DNA of 40,510 nt. It comes from Candidatus Accumulibacter propinquus. Lineage in GTDB: Bacteria; Pseudomonadota; Gammaproteobacteria; Burkholderiales; Rhodocyclaceae. The stretch covers positions 1 to 40,510 of the forward strand of contig JADKBU010000033.1 in assembly GCA_016714935.1 (NCBI GenBank). The letters run 5' to 3'. Made by a program: the position numbers and the translations under genes. The notes beneath the pieces were generated by a model. That model searched no databases. It had not been told where the DNA came from and saw only the letters and a program-made list of their open reading frames with translations. Shown here piece by piece: positions 25,860-35,373 of the stretch. Each line of letters begins with the position of its first letter. Within the stretch, counting starts at the first letter, position 1.

Positions 25860-27584
25860 GTGGCAACTGGAGAACAAGCGCAGCACCGTCGCCAGTGGCT
25901 GGCTGGCGCCATGCTGATCATGCTGGTCGCCGGAGCGGCGTGGTGGACGGCCTGGCGGGCCGACGGCGATCTGCGCGGCGAACTGCTGCAGCAAGCCCGG
26001 CTGGCAGCGCAGGCGGTGGATGTCGAGCGCGTCGGTCTGCTGACCGGGACGGTGGCGGATCTGGAGAGCCCTGACCACCACCGGATGAAGGAGCAACTCG
26101 CCGTGGTCGGCGCCTCTCTGCCGGCAGGCCGGCTTCTGCGGCTGATCGGCCGCAAGGCCGATGGTACGTTCTTCGTCCTGGTGGACGGCGCAGCTGCTGG
26201 CGCGCAGGCGGCGCCACCAGCCCAAGTCGATGCGGCGCCGGCCGATCTGCGCGCCGTCTTCGACGGCAATGACGGCGCTGTGGCCGGACCACTTTCCGAC
26301 CGGCTCTGGCCGAGGGTTTCGGCGTGGGTTCCGATCCGTGACAAGGCGGATCTTTCGGGTTTCGGCACTCCGGATGACGCGCAGGCGATGGTGCGCAAGG
26401 CCGTGGACTTCTATCGCCAGAATGGCCGCGAGCGTTTCATCGCCGAATGCAACAACCCGCAGGGCCAGTTTCGCAGGGGCAATCTCTACGCCTTTGCCTA
26501 CGACCTTGACATGACCATGCGGGCGCATCCGGTCACGCCGGAACTGGTCGGTCACAACTTGCTCGACAAGCAGGACCGGTCGGGGAGCCAGGACTTCCGC
26601 AAGGAGATCCAGGACGTCGCTTTGTCGCGGGGGAGCGGCTGGGTCGATTATCCCTACCAGAATCCGGCCAATGGCAAGATCGAGCCCAAGACGACCTATG
26701 TCGAAAGGGTTGATGATCTGATCATCGCCTCCGGGGCGTACCAGAGCAGCGGCGAGGTCGTCGCGGCCCTGGCCATGGACATCGATTCCCGCACCTGGCA
26801 ATGGGAAGTGGCGATCCGCTCGGCAGTGCCCGTGGGGCTGATGTTGGCCTTGCTGATCGCCACAATTGCCGGCCTGGTCCTCAAGCGTCGTGTCGACGCG
26901 GCGCCGAAACCACTCCTGCGGCGCCTGCTGGCGCCACTGGCGGCGATCATCGTGCTGTTGACCTTCGGCACGGCGGCGCTCCTGTGGCAGCAGTATCAAC
27001 GGCAACTGGCGGCGACCCTCGCCCGCCATGTCGCCGAGGTGGCCGGCGAGTGGCAAGGGCTTCTGGAGCAGCAATCGGCAGGCCTGGCGATGACCGGGCA
27101 ACTCATCGCCGCCGACGCCACGGTGCAAAAAGCCCTGCGTGCGGGCGACGGCGAACGTCTCCTGGCCGCCTGGCAGCCGGTGTTCGCGACGCTGAAGCGC
27201 GAAAACCAGCTCACCCACTTCTATTTTCTGGACAGGAATCGCGTCTGCCTGCTGCGCGTGCATCGGCCGGCGCTACGCGGTGACGTGATCAATCGCTTTA
27301 CCGCCCGCGCAGCCGAACGGACCGGCAAGACCGCCACCGGTATCGAACTCGGACCGCTGGGTACCTTTACGCTGCGCGTCGTGCGTCCGGTCTTCGCCGG
27401 TGGAACGCTCGTCGGCTATGTCGAATTGGGCAAGGAGATCGAGGATCTCATGGACACGCTGCAGTACCGCTCCGGCAGTCTGCTGGCCGTTCTCATCCAC
27501 AAGGAGCACCTGACGCGACAGGCCTGGGAAGACGGCATGCGCTTGCTCAACAGAGGCCTGGGCCGCCTGGCGCACGGGGGCTGA
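25860..27584 (+). CDS. Dual-sensor membrane protein, N-terminal half of a broken Cache-PAS-GGDEF-EAL gene
   Basis: The protein has 574 residues and lies in the inner membrane. A first helix (about 14-33) is followed by a periplasmic region with a Cache-like domain around 176-300: AMVRKAVDFYRQNGRERFI, LYAFAYDLDMTMRAHP, GWVDYPYQNPANG and YVERVDDLIIASGAY. Two more helices lie at about 318-340 and 354-376. A second periplasmic domain with a Cache-like core (HFYFLDRNRVCLLRVHRP, LGTFTLRVVRPVFAGGTLVGYVELG) follows. GTG at 25860 has GGAGG eight bases upstream. The frame ends abruptly before the expected next helix, and downstream sequence holds out-of-frame traces of that helix and then PAS, GGDEF and EAL parts. 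It is therefore probably the front of one long sensor enzyme. It is divergent from kaiC. Confidence 0.75.
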   Translation: MATGEQAQHRRQWLAGAMLIMLVAGAAWWTAWRADGDLRGELLQQARLAAQAVDVERVGLLTGTVADLESPDHHRMKEQLAVVGASLPAGRLLRLIGRKADGTFFVLVDGAAAGAQAAPPAQVDAAPADLRAVFDGNDGAVAGPLSDRLWPRVSAWVPIRDKADLSGFGTPDDAQAMVRKAVDFYRQNGRERFIAECNNPQGQFRRGNLYAFAYDLDMTMRAHPVTPELVGHNLLDKQDRSGSQDFRKEIQDVALSRGSGWVDYPYQNPANGKIEPKTTYVERVDDLIIASGAYQSSGEVVAALAMDIDSRTWQWEVAIRSAVPVGLMLALLIATIAGLVLKRRVDAAPKPLLRRLLAPLAAIIVLLTFGTAALLWQQYQRQLAATLARHVAEVAGEWQGLLEQQSAGLAMTGQLIAADATVQKALRAGDGERLLAAWQPVFATLKRENQLTHFYFLDRNRVCLLRVHRPALRGDVINRFTARAAERTGKTATGIELGPLGTFTLRVVRPVFAGGTLVGYVELGKEIEDLMDTLQYRSGSLLAVLIHKEHLTRQAWEDGMRLLNRGLGRLAHGG

Positions 27585-28120
27585 CCGGTGCAGGCCGCCC
27601 AACGCCCGTGCGGTGGGCCGCCGCCGGCGGCGCTGCCCCGCACGGGGGTGAGGTCGTGGTTGATGGCAGGGCTTCGGTGTCCGCCACCGCTGCACGATGT
27701 CGCCGGCGGGGGGTGGCGACCTCTGGTGATGCGCGACATCAGCGCCAAAAGAAGCCCGGGCTGTTGATTGTCGGTGGGCCGGCGGGGTGCTCTGTGCTCC
27801 TGCTGGGCTTCATCGTCGTCCTCCTGCGCGCGCCGCCCGGCATCGGCGCGCGAGGCGGCGTTGGGCACACCCTCAATTAGAAGAAGTTGCTCGAGGCGGT
27901 GCCGCGCGTCTTCTCAAGGATGCGGGGCTCTATATCGCCACAACAAGGCCTGCCCGGGCGTTCGCACGAGGGGTGCAAGCGGTCCGCCGGGCCTGCGTCT
28001 GGCCGACAAATCGCCAGGCAGACCGGGCCGCTGGCCCACCCGGCGCCCGCAAGCGTCCGTTCTCTGCGACGGAACACGCACGGGGTCTTCACAAGGCGAC
28101 CCCATGCCGAGGCCGGGTGG
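27585..28120 (+). other. Scrambled linker between sensor and PAS-GGDEF-EAL parts
   Basis: About 535 bases have no sustained recognisable reading frame. Traces of the missing middle of the sensor protein appear in different frames. Near 27717-27750 there is RPLVMRDISAKR, like the end of a Cache domain. Near 27790-27830 in another frame there is LLLGFIVVLLRAP, a membrane helix. Near 28110 there is the lead-in to the PAS domain. The pattern means several indels or an internal deletion rather than an intergenic spacer. No promoter or terminator is evident. Confidence 0.6.
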
Positions 28121-29187
28121 CCGGGCTGATCGGCGTGATTTTCGACATCACCGAACGCAAGCGGGCCGAAGAGAAACTCCATCTCGCCGCCAGTGTTTTC
28201 ACGTATGCCCGCGAAGGCATTCTGATCACCACCGCGGACGGAACGATCATCGACGTCAATGACGCCTTCAGCCGTATTACCGGCTACGGCCGCGATGAAG
28301 TCGTGGGCCAGAACCCGCGCCTCTTGAGTTCAGGTCGCCATGACCAGGCATTTTATGCCGACATGTGGCGTGCCCTGATCGACACAGGGCACTGGCACGG
28401 TGAAATCTGGAACCGGCGCAAGAGCGGCGAAGTCTTCGTCGAAATGCAGACCATCAGCAGCGTTCGCGATGCCCTTGGCAAACCCCGCGAGTATGTGTCG
28501 CTTTTCTCCGACATCACCGTTCTCAAGGAGAACGAACGCCGACTCGAACGTATCGCCAATTACGACGCGCTGACCGGGCTGCCCAACCGCGTACTGCTGT
28601 CGGACCGCCTGCGCCAGGGAATGGCGCAGGCGCAGCGGCAAGGCCATCTGCTGGCGGTGGCTTTTCTCGACCTTGATGGTTTCAAGGCGATCAACGACAG
28701 CCATGGGCACAAGGCCGGCGACGAGTTGCTGATCGGTGTCGCCACGCGCATGACGGCGACCCTGCGCGAAAGCGACACGCTCGCTCGCATCGGCGGCGAC
28801 GAGTTCGTCGCCGTACTGTTCGATCTGGCTGATGCCGCCGCCAGTGAACCCATGCTCAGTCGCCTGCTCGCCGCCGCTGCCGATCCGGTGCCGGCCGGCA
28901 ATCTGCTGCTTCAGGTCTCGGCCAGTCTGGGCGTCACTTTCTATCCGCAGGCGGCCGAGGTCAACGCCGACCAGCTCATGCGCCAGGCGGATCAAGCCAT
29001 GTATCAGGCCAAGCTGGCCGGCAAGAACCGTTACCATGTCTTCGACGCCGAGCAGGACCGCAGTGTTCGCGGCCATCATAAAGCGTGGAGCGCGTTCAAC
29101 GCGCCCTCACTGAGCACCAGTTCATTCTCCATTACCAGCCCAAGGTCAACCTGCGCACGGGCGTATTGCTTGGCGCCGAGGCCCTGA
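27787..29187 (+). pseudogene. PAS-GGDEF fragment of the broken sensor gene
   Basis: Recognisable protein begins only near 28120 with VAGLIGVIFDITERKRAEEKL, so the upstream GTG start is doubtful. A PAS domain follows (LAASVFTYAREGILITTADGTIIDVNDAFSRITGYGR, given here only as a location near 28185-28310). Then comes a full diguanylate cyclase domain with YDALTGLPNR and an intact GGDEF near 28795. An RESD five residues before GGDEF fits an RxxD inhibitory site. The frame fails near 29070-29080. HHKAW is read where HHESVERVQRAL would be expected, explained by loss of one base after CATCAT. The correct frame continues as the EAL segment. If repaired, this half would make cyclic-di-GMP. Confidence 0.75.
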
Positions 29188-29930
29188 TCCGCTGGCAACA
29201 CCCGGAAAAGGGCCTGCTGCCGCCGGCTGTCTTCCTGCCGACAATCGCGGACCATCCGCTGGCGATCGCGGTCGGCGAATGGATGATCGATGCGGCCTTG
29301 GAGCAGATTGGTCGGTGGAATGCGCTCGGGCTGAGCATCCCGGTCAGCGTCAATGTCGGCGCCCGCCACCTGCAGCAGGCGAACTTCGTCGAGCGCCTGC
29401 GCGCCTTGCTGGCCAAGCACCCGAGCGTCCGTCCGTGCGAGCTCGATCTGGAGGTGCAGGAAACCAGCGCGCTCAAAGGCCTGCCCCGCGTAGCGCAGTT
29501 GATCGACGCTTGCCGGGAGATCGGGGTGTCGTTTTCCCTTGACGATTTCGGCAGCGGCTATTCTTCCCTGACCTACCTGAAGCGCCTGTCGGTCAGCCAG
29601 ATCAAGATCGACCAGAGTTTCGTCCGCAACATGTTCGACGATCCGGGAAAGCTAGCCATTCTCGATGCCGTGCTCGGTCTGGCCACCGCCTTTGGCCGCC
29701 TGGTAATCGCCAACGGGATGGAAACCGTGCCCCACGGAGAGATGCTCTTGCGCCTCGGCTGCGAACACGCCCAGGGCTACGGCATCGCACCTCCGATGCC
29801 GGCAGACGAACTGGCACGCTGGTCGCTTGCCTGGCGGCCTGATCCCGCCTGGGCCAGACTGCCCGCAGTGCTGAGTCGCGATGATTTGCTCGAACAGTTA
29901 CAGACGCTGCTGCAGCAACGCCGGCAGTAG
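29085..29930 (+). pseudogene. EAL-domain fragment of the broken sensor gene
   Basis: This is an open frame of 281 codons starting at a GTG that is internal to the original gene. It carries ERVQRALTEHQFILHYQPKVN, then EALIRW, VNVGARHL, LEVQET, DDFGSGYSSLTYLKRL and KIDQSFV. The last catalytic motif reads ANGMET where active enzymes have AEGVET, so a loop Glu is lost and phosphodiesterase activity may be weak or absent. It overlaps the PAS-GGDEF fragment by about 100 bases and is joined to it by one missing base. As a separate protein it could in principle be translated, but no ribosome site is convincing. The frame ends with a normal TAG. Confidence 0.75.
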
Positions 29931-30031
29931 CGCGCCGCAAGGCATCGGCCTCGCGGCCCGATCCGCGCGAACGCTGGCCGACGGCTGAGACAACGGCACA
30001 GATACGGATTACAGCCCTGCAGTGGCCGTGC

Positions 30032-30049
30032 TGCCGCCGTGCGGCGGCA
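30032..30049. terminator. GC hairpin after ispF
   Basis: TGCCGCC at 30032-30038 and GGCGGCA at 30043-30049 form a seven-pair stem with a four-base loop. It lies six bases beyond the ispF stop and about 100 bases beyond the EAL fragment, between convergent genes. No T run follows on either strand, so it is a weak terminator candidate. Confidence 0.35.
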
Positions 30050-30054
30050 AAGCT

Positions 30055-30561
30055 TCAGCGACGCGTGTCGCCGCGATCCTCAAGCGGTGCGCGGCTGATC
30101 AGCACCACCGCCTCGGTCGCCACCCCTTCGGTGCGTCCGACAAAGCCGAGTCGTTCAGCCGTCTTGGCCTTGATGTTGACACAACCCGCCGGCACCTGCA
30201 GGTCGGCGGCGATGTTGGCCACCATCTGCGGCAGATACGGCGCCATCTTCGGCTGCTGCGCGATGATCGTCGCGTCGACGTTGCCGACTCGCCAGCCGGC
30301 CGCGGCCAGCAGTTCCACCGTGGCGCGCAACAGCTGGCGGCTGTCGGCACCTCGATAACGCGCGTCGGTATCGGGAAAGTGTCGGCCGATGTCCCCCAGC
30401 GCCGCCGCACCGAGCAAGGCATCGGTGATCGCGTGCAGCAAGGCATCGGCGTCCGAATGACCGAGCAGTCCGGCATGGTGTGCGATGTCCACGCCGCCGA
30501 GGATCATCCTGCGTCCGGGAACCAGGGCATGAATGTCGCAGCCCTGTCCGACGCGGATCAT
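30055..30561 (-). CDS. ispF: 2-C-methyl-D-erythritol 2,4-cyclodiphosphate synthase
   Basis: This cytoplasmic MEP-pathway enzyme of 168 residues converts CDP-methylerythritol 2-phosphate to the cyclodiphosphate and CMP. RVGQGCDIHALVPGRRMILGG at the start contains the metal-binding DIH. GLLGHSDADALLHAITDALLGAA is the family signature, FPDTDARYRGADS the substrate loop, and KAKTAERLGFVGRTEGVATEA the C-terminal block. All metal and substrate residues are present. The start ATG overlaps the ispD stop by four bases. The open frame extends upstream to 30774, but family proteins begin at MIRVGQG or similar, which sets the start. Confidence 0.97.
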   Translation of the reverse strand: MIRVGQGCDIHALVPGRRMILGGVDIAHHAGLLGHSDADALLHAITDALLGAAALGDIGRHFPDTDARYRGADSRQLLRATVELLAAAGWRVGNVDATIIAQQPKMAPYLPQMVANIAADLQVPAGCVNIKAKTAERLGFVGRTEGVATEAVVLISRAPLEDRGDTRR

Positions 30562-31256
30562 TTGTCCACCCGCGTTTTCGCCTGCAGGATGGTTTCCGCC
30601 AGCCGCAGGTCGTCCGGGTAAGTGACCTTCAGGTTGCTGGCATCGGCGCGCACCAGCCGCGGTCTGAAACCTGCCGCCTCGAGCGCGGACGCTTCGTCGG
30701 TACCGGTGGCGTGCTCTGCAAGCGCCCGGGTCAACAGCCCGTAACGGAACATCTGCGGCGTCTGGGCCTGCCACAAGCCATCGCGCGACTCGGTGCCCGC
30801 CACGCGCTGCGCTGCGTCGGAACGTTTCAGCGTGTCGGCCACCGGCACGGCGAGCAAGCCGCCGACCGGATCGTCGCTGAGCTCGTCGTAGAGGGCGGCA
30901 AGCATCGCCTGCGACAGACAGGGGCGCGCGGCGTCGTGCACCAGCACCCAGTCGTCATCCTGGGCCGCCGTCGCCGCCGCGCGCAGGCCGTTGGCCACGC
31001 TTTCGGAACGCGTGGCGCCGCCACAGAACAGGATTTCCAGCTTGTAGCCCAGGCTGGTCCAATCGTACTGCCGCCACCAGCTATCCTCCGGCGACAGCAC
31101 CACCCAGACGCGCTCAATGAATGGGCAGCGGCATAAAGCGGCCAGGCTGTGTTGGAGCATGGGTCGCCCGGCGAGCAGTTGATACTGCTTGGGCGCCTCG
31201 CCGCCGAAGCGCGATCCGGTGCCGGCGGCGGGAACGATTGCGAAGTAGCGTAGCAT
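30558..31256 (-). CDS. ispD: 2-C-methyl-D-erythritol 4-phosphate cytidylyltransferase
   Basis: This enzyme of 232 residues attaches CMP to methylerythritol 4-phosphate in isoprenoid synthesis. FAIVPAAGTGSRFGGEAPKQY is the nucleotide-binding signature. GGATRSESVANGL, VLVHDAARPCLS, which is the IspD signature, and WQAQTPQMFRYGLL with TDEASALEAAG complete the active site. The length is normal. It is transcribed with ispF by an ATGA overlap. The gene is divergent from the amr cluster, with about 105 bases between them. An 8-base inverted repeat (ATGCCGGC at 31286-31293, GCCGGCAT at 31311-31318) lies in that gap. Confidence 0.97.
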   Translation of the reverse strand: MLRYFAIVPAAGTGSRFGGEAPKQYQLLAGRPMLQHSLAALCRCPFIERVWVVLSPEDSWWRQYDWTSLGYKLEILFCGGATRSESVANGLRAAATAAQDDDWVLVHDAARPCLSQAMLAALYDELSDDPVGGLLAVPVADTLKRSDAAQRVAGTESRDGLWQAQTPQMFRYGLLTRALAEHATGTDEASALEAAGFRPRLVRADASNLKVTYPDDLRLAETILQAKTRVDK

Positions 31257-31362
31257 GGGCTAATTTTAAGGCAATACGGCAGCAAATGCCGGCAGGTCCG
31301 CACCAAAGACGCCGGCATGGCCCCCAGCGACCCCGGAGCACGTCCCTTCAAGGAGCACGAAG

Positions 31363-32181
31363 ATGACCCAATCGACACCACGCATCCGTCCGGCGGCAGT
31401 CGCCAACATGTTCTATCCCGGATCGTCGACCGTACTGGCAAGCGACCTGCGACGCCTGCTGGCGCACACGGCACACCCACCCGCCCCCCGTCCCAAGGCG
31501 ATCATCGCGCCGCATGCGGGCTACGTGTATTCGGGCCCGATCGCGGCCAGCGTCTATGCGCTGCTCGAGGACTGGCGCGACCGCGTGCAGCGCGTGCTCC
31601 TGCTCGGCCCGACGCACCGCGTCGCGGTCAACGGGCTGGCAGTTCCCGCGGCGACCTCCTTCGCCACGCCGCTGGGCGAGATCCCGGTCGATCAGGAGGC
31701 GCTGGCGGCCATCGCACACCTGCCCCAGGTGGTGGTCAGCGATGCCGCGCATGCCCCCGAGCATTCCCTCGAAGTGCAGCTTCCGTTCCTCCAGACCGTG
31801 CTGACCACGTTTACGCTCGTGCCGCTGGCCGTCGGCCGTACCTCGGCGGCAGCGGTGGCAGAGGTGCTCGAATGCCTGTGGGGCGGCGACGAGACACTGA
31901 TCGTGATCAGTTCCGACCTGTCGCACTACCTGCCTTACGCCGCCGCGCGCGAGATCGATGGCGACACGGCCCGCCACATCCTCGCGCTCGATGCGCATCT
32001 CGACCATCAGCAGGCCTGCGGCGCAACGCCGGTCAATGGCCTGCTGCTGGCCGCGCGGCGGCACCAATTGCACGCCAGGATGATCGACCTGCGCAATTCC
32101 GGGGACACGGCCGGAGACCGGTCGCGGGTTGTCGGCTACGGCGCCTTCACCTTCAGCGCGGAGTCCGGGCATGCCCACTGA
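31363..32181 (+). CDS. amrB: AmmeMemoRadiSam system protein B (MEMO1 family)
   Basis: This protein of 272 residues has the MEMO fold related to extradiol and LigB dioxygenases. RPAAVANMFYPGS opens it. IIAPHAGYVYSGPIAASVYA, GPTHR, EHSLEVQLPFLQ and ISSDLSHYLPY are the conserved metal-site segments, with His residues in each. ACGATPVNGLLLAAR follows. AAGGAG precedes the ATG at a good distance. It is the first gene of amrB-amrA-amrS, each overlapping the next. The biochemical role of the system is not settled; the family includes human MEMO1, AMMECR1 and a radical SAM partner. Confidence 0.94.
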   Translation: MTQSTPRIRPAAVANMFYPGSSTVLASDLRRLLAHTAHPPAPRPKAIIAPHAGYVYSGPIAASVYALLEDWRDRVQRVLLLGPTHRVAVNGLAVPAATSFATPLGEIPVDQEALAAIAHLPQVVVSDAAHAPEHSLEVQLPFLQTVLTTFTLVPLAVGRTSAAAVAEVLECLWGGDETLIVISSDLSHYLPYAAAREIDGDTARHILALDAHLDHQQACGATPVNGLLLAARRHQLHARMIDLRNSGDTAGDRSRVVGYGAFTFSAESGHAH

Positions 32182-32703
32182 CGCTCTCGGCCAGGCCTTG
32201 CTGCTGACTGCGCGCAACGCCATCGGCAAACGCTTCGGGCGCGCGGCCAGCCCGGTCGGCACGCTCGCGGAACTCGCCGAACCGGGAGCGACTTTCGTCA
32301 CCCTGACACAGCGCGGACAACTGCGGGGCTGCATCGGCAGCCTCGAAGCGCAGCGCCCACTGGCGATCGACGTCGCCGAAAACGCGATCGCCGCGGCATT
32401 TCGCGACCCGCGCTTTCCACCGCTGGAAGAGGATGAGCTTTCTCGCACCCGTGTCGAAGTCTCGCTGCTCACCCCCGCCGAGCCCTTCCCCGTGGCCAGC
32501 GAGGCCGATGCCCTGAGCCGCCTGCGGCCCGGCATCGACGGCCTGATCCTGAGCTACGGCCGGCACCGTGCGACCTTTCTGCCGCAGGTCTGGGAATCCC
32601 TCCCGGAAGCCCGCCAGTTCGTCGCCCAACTGAAGCTCAAGGCGGGCCTGCCCGCCGATTTCTGGCACGCACAGATCGCGCTGGCACGTTACGGAGCAAG
32701 AAA

Positions 32704-32719
<16 letters not shown>
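32171..32719 (+). CDS. amrA: AmmeMemoRadiSam system protein A (AMMECR1 family)
   Basis: This AMMECR1-domain protein has about 182 residues. TFVTLTQRGQLRGCIGSLEA contains the LRGCIG signature that defines the family. AENAIAAAFRDPRFPPLEEDEL and VEVSLLTP follow, and GRHRATFLPQVWESLP closes the domain. The ATG at 32171 lies inside the last codons of amrB and has GGAG seven bases upstream; the frame extends back to 32129 without likeness. Its end overlaps amrS. It is presumed to act with the MEMO protein and radical SAM enzyme, but its reaction is unknown. Confidence 0.93.
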
Positions 32720-33809
<1,090 letters not shown>

Positions 33810-33813
<4 letters not shown>

Positions 33814-34505
33814 ACGACCCGCTCGCTTTCCCCGGCAACACGCCGATCAGCTTCGATAGCGGGCAGGCGACGCTGCGCGGCCTGCTGACCCTGCCCGCGC
33901 AACTCGCCGGGCTGGTCGTTCTCGCGCATGCCGGCCCGCAACCCGAGGCCCGCGACGACGCCCTGGCGGTGGTCCTCCAGCATGCCGGCGTCGGCACCCT
34001 GACGCTCGACCTGCTGACCCCCGCCGAAGAGCGCTTCGCCGACATCCACCACAACGTCTCGCTGCTCGCCAGGCGTCTGCTCGACGGCCTGACGCTGCTC
34101 AAGCAACGGATGCTGCTCGGCGAACTGCCGACGCTGCCGATCGGCCTGTGCGCCAGCGGCGACGGCTCGCCGGTGGCGCTGCGGGCTGCCGCCGTGCGTG
34201 ACCATGACATCTTCGCCGTGGTCTGCCGGGGTGGCCTGATCGACCTGGCGGGCATGCTCTACCTGCGCTCGCTGGCCTCGCCGCTGCTCGTGCTCGTCGC
34301 TGCCGACGACGAACGCGTCGCGGCAAGCAATCGACGCGCCCTGGGCGAGTTGCGCTGCGACAAGGAACTCAAGCTGCTGCCGGCAAGCGGCGAGCAACCC
34401 GATGCCGTCGCGGACTTCGCCTGCGCGGCGCGCGAGACGGCGCACTGGTTTGTCCGACACCTGGCCGCACGCGCGGCGACGGCCAGGGCCGGCAACGCCA
34501 CTTGA
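33810..34505 (+). CDS. Alpha/beta hydrolase, dienelactone hydrolase-like, TTG start
   Basis: This is a protein of about 231 residues. LAGLVVLAHAGPQPEARDDAL is the oxyanion strand, and LPIGLCASGDGSPVALRAAA carries a probable nucleophile Ser in the elbow near residue 117. PLLVLVAADDERVAASN matches the acid-residue region. AHWF near the C-terminus may contain the catalytic His. The start is the TTG at 33810, overlapping the amrS TGA, which implies translation coupled to the amr genes. Such hydrolases are often annotated as phosphoribosyltransferase-associated or DLH-like. The substrate is unknown. It is probably a fourth member of the amr transcription unit. Confidence 0.75.
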
Positions 34506-34812
34506 GCGTGCCCGCAGGCCAGGCCGGGCGGTCCGGACGGCGTGCCGGCTCTACCCCAATCCCGAAAAATGGTTTATATTGCGCTGCAACAGAAGCGCCC
34601 GCGGGAGCATTCGCGGGTCGCCTTCCAGGCCGGCGGCGTCCCCGGCTGGCGTGCTCCCGCCTGCCGGGGACGCCTGGCCTGCGCAATCACGGCGCCCTGG
34701 CGCCCCGCGTCCAGGAAGATACGCCGCGCCGCTCGCCTGCAATCCAGGCGCCAGCAGCCGAGCCCGACAACACCTCACCGAGCCGCTTCGGCGGTAGAAC
34801 CAGGACCATTCC
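34506..34812 (+). promoter_or_regulatory. Structured leader and candidate promoter before DUF2760-Hsp70
   Basis: This gap of 307 bases has no convincing gene. TATATT at 34575-34580 in an AT-rich patch (GAAAAATGGTTTATATTG) is a candidate -10 in otherwise GC-rich DNA; no clear -35 is seen. Downstream, GGCGTCCCCGG at 34635-34645 and CCGGGGACGCC at 34664-34674 are perfect 11-base arms with an 18-base loop. AGGCC and GGCCT (34627-34631, 34676-34680) extend the stem past a small internal loop. A strong hairpin therefore lies about 130 bases before the DUF2760 start. It could be a 5-prime UTR structure, or a terminator for the amr unit without a T run. Confidence 0.45.
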
Positions 34813-35373
34813 ATGAAACAAGCCAATCCATCCTTGTTGAGCAGAATCTCCCTTGCCTTCGGCACCTTTTTCTCGATCCTCTCCGATGCCCGCTTCGCGG
34901 CCAGCGTACAGGCCCTGCGTGCCGGCGAGCAGCGCGCCGAACCCTCGGCGCCGGCGCCGGCACCCAGGGCGGCCGCCGTGCCGCTCAAGGAAGCACCCCC
35001 CGACGGCGCCCTGCAACTGCTCGGCCTGCTGCAGCGCGAGGCGCGCTTCATCGATTTCATTCAGGAAGATGTCGCCGCCTATGCCGACGCCGATGTCGGC
35101 GCCGCGGCGCGGGTGGTACACGAGGGCTGCCGCAAGGTCCTGCGTGACAACTTCACGATCAGCCCGGTCCGCGACGAAGCCGAGGGCAGCCGGATCACGC
35201 TGCCGGAGGGCTTTGATGCCACGGCGATTCGCGTCACCGGCAACGTCGTCGGCAACCCCCCCTTCCACGGCAGCATCACGCACCGTGGCTGGCGAGTGGT
35301 CGACACCCGCCTGCCCAAACTCACCGGCAGCCATGAGCTGCGCATCGTCGCGCCGGCGGAGGTGGAACTATGA
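34813..35373 (+). CDS. DUF2760 domain-containing protein
   Basis: This protein has 186 residues. The N-terminus (SLLSRISLAFGTFFSILSDARFAASV) is amphipathic to hydrophobic. An Ala/Pro-rich linker follows at about residues 40-58. The conserved part runs ALQLLGLLQREARFIDFIQEDV, then AARVVHEGCRKVLRD, and PFHGSITHRGWRV with LPKL near the C-terminus. These match DUF2760, which is commonly encoded beside Hsp70-like genes. AGGA stands seven bases before the ATG, and its TGA overlaps the Hsp70 ATG by four bases. It is likely a partner or substrate adaptor of that chaperone; its function is not known. Confidence 0.88.
   Translation: MKQANPSLLSRISLAFGTFFSILSDARFAASVQALRAGEQRAEPSAPAPAPRAAAVPLKEAPPDGALQLLGLLQREARFIDFIQEDVAAYADADVGAAARVVHEGCRKVLRDNFTISPVRDEAEGSRITLPEGFDATAIRVTGNVVGNPPFHGSITHRGWRVVDTRLPKLTGSHELRIVAPAEVEL

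Noticed and set aside
25842..27263. Open frame of about 470 codons on the minus strand
   Set aside because: It is antisense to the dual-sensor gene and has antisense-like composition; the plus-strand frame has clear Cache and membrane segments.
31286..31318. Inverted repeat ATGCCGGC / GCCGGCAT between ispD and amrB
   Set aside because: The arms are eight bases and GC-rich, which arises often by chance in this DNA; there is no associated regulator.
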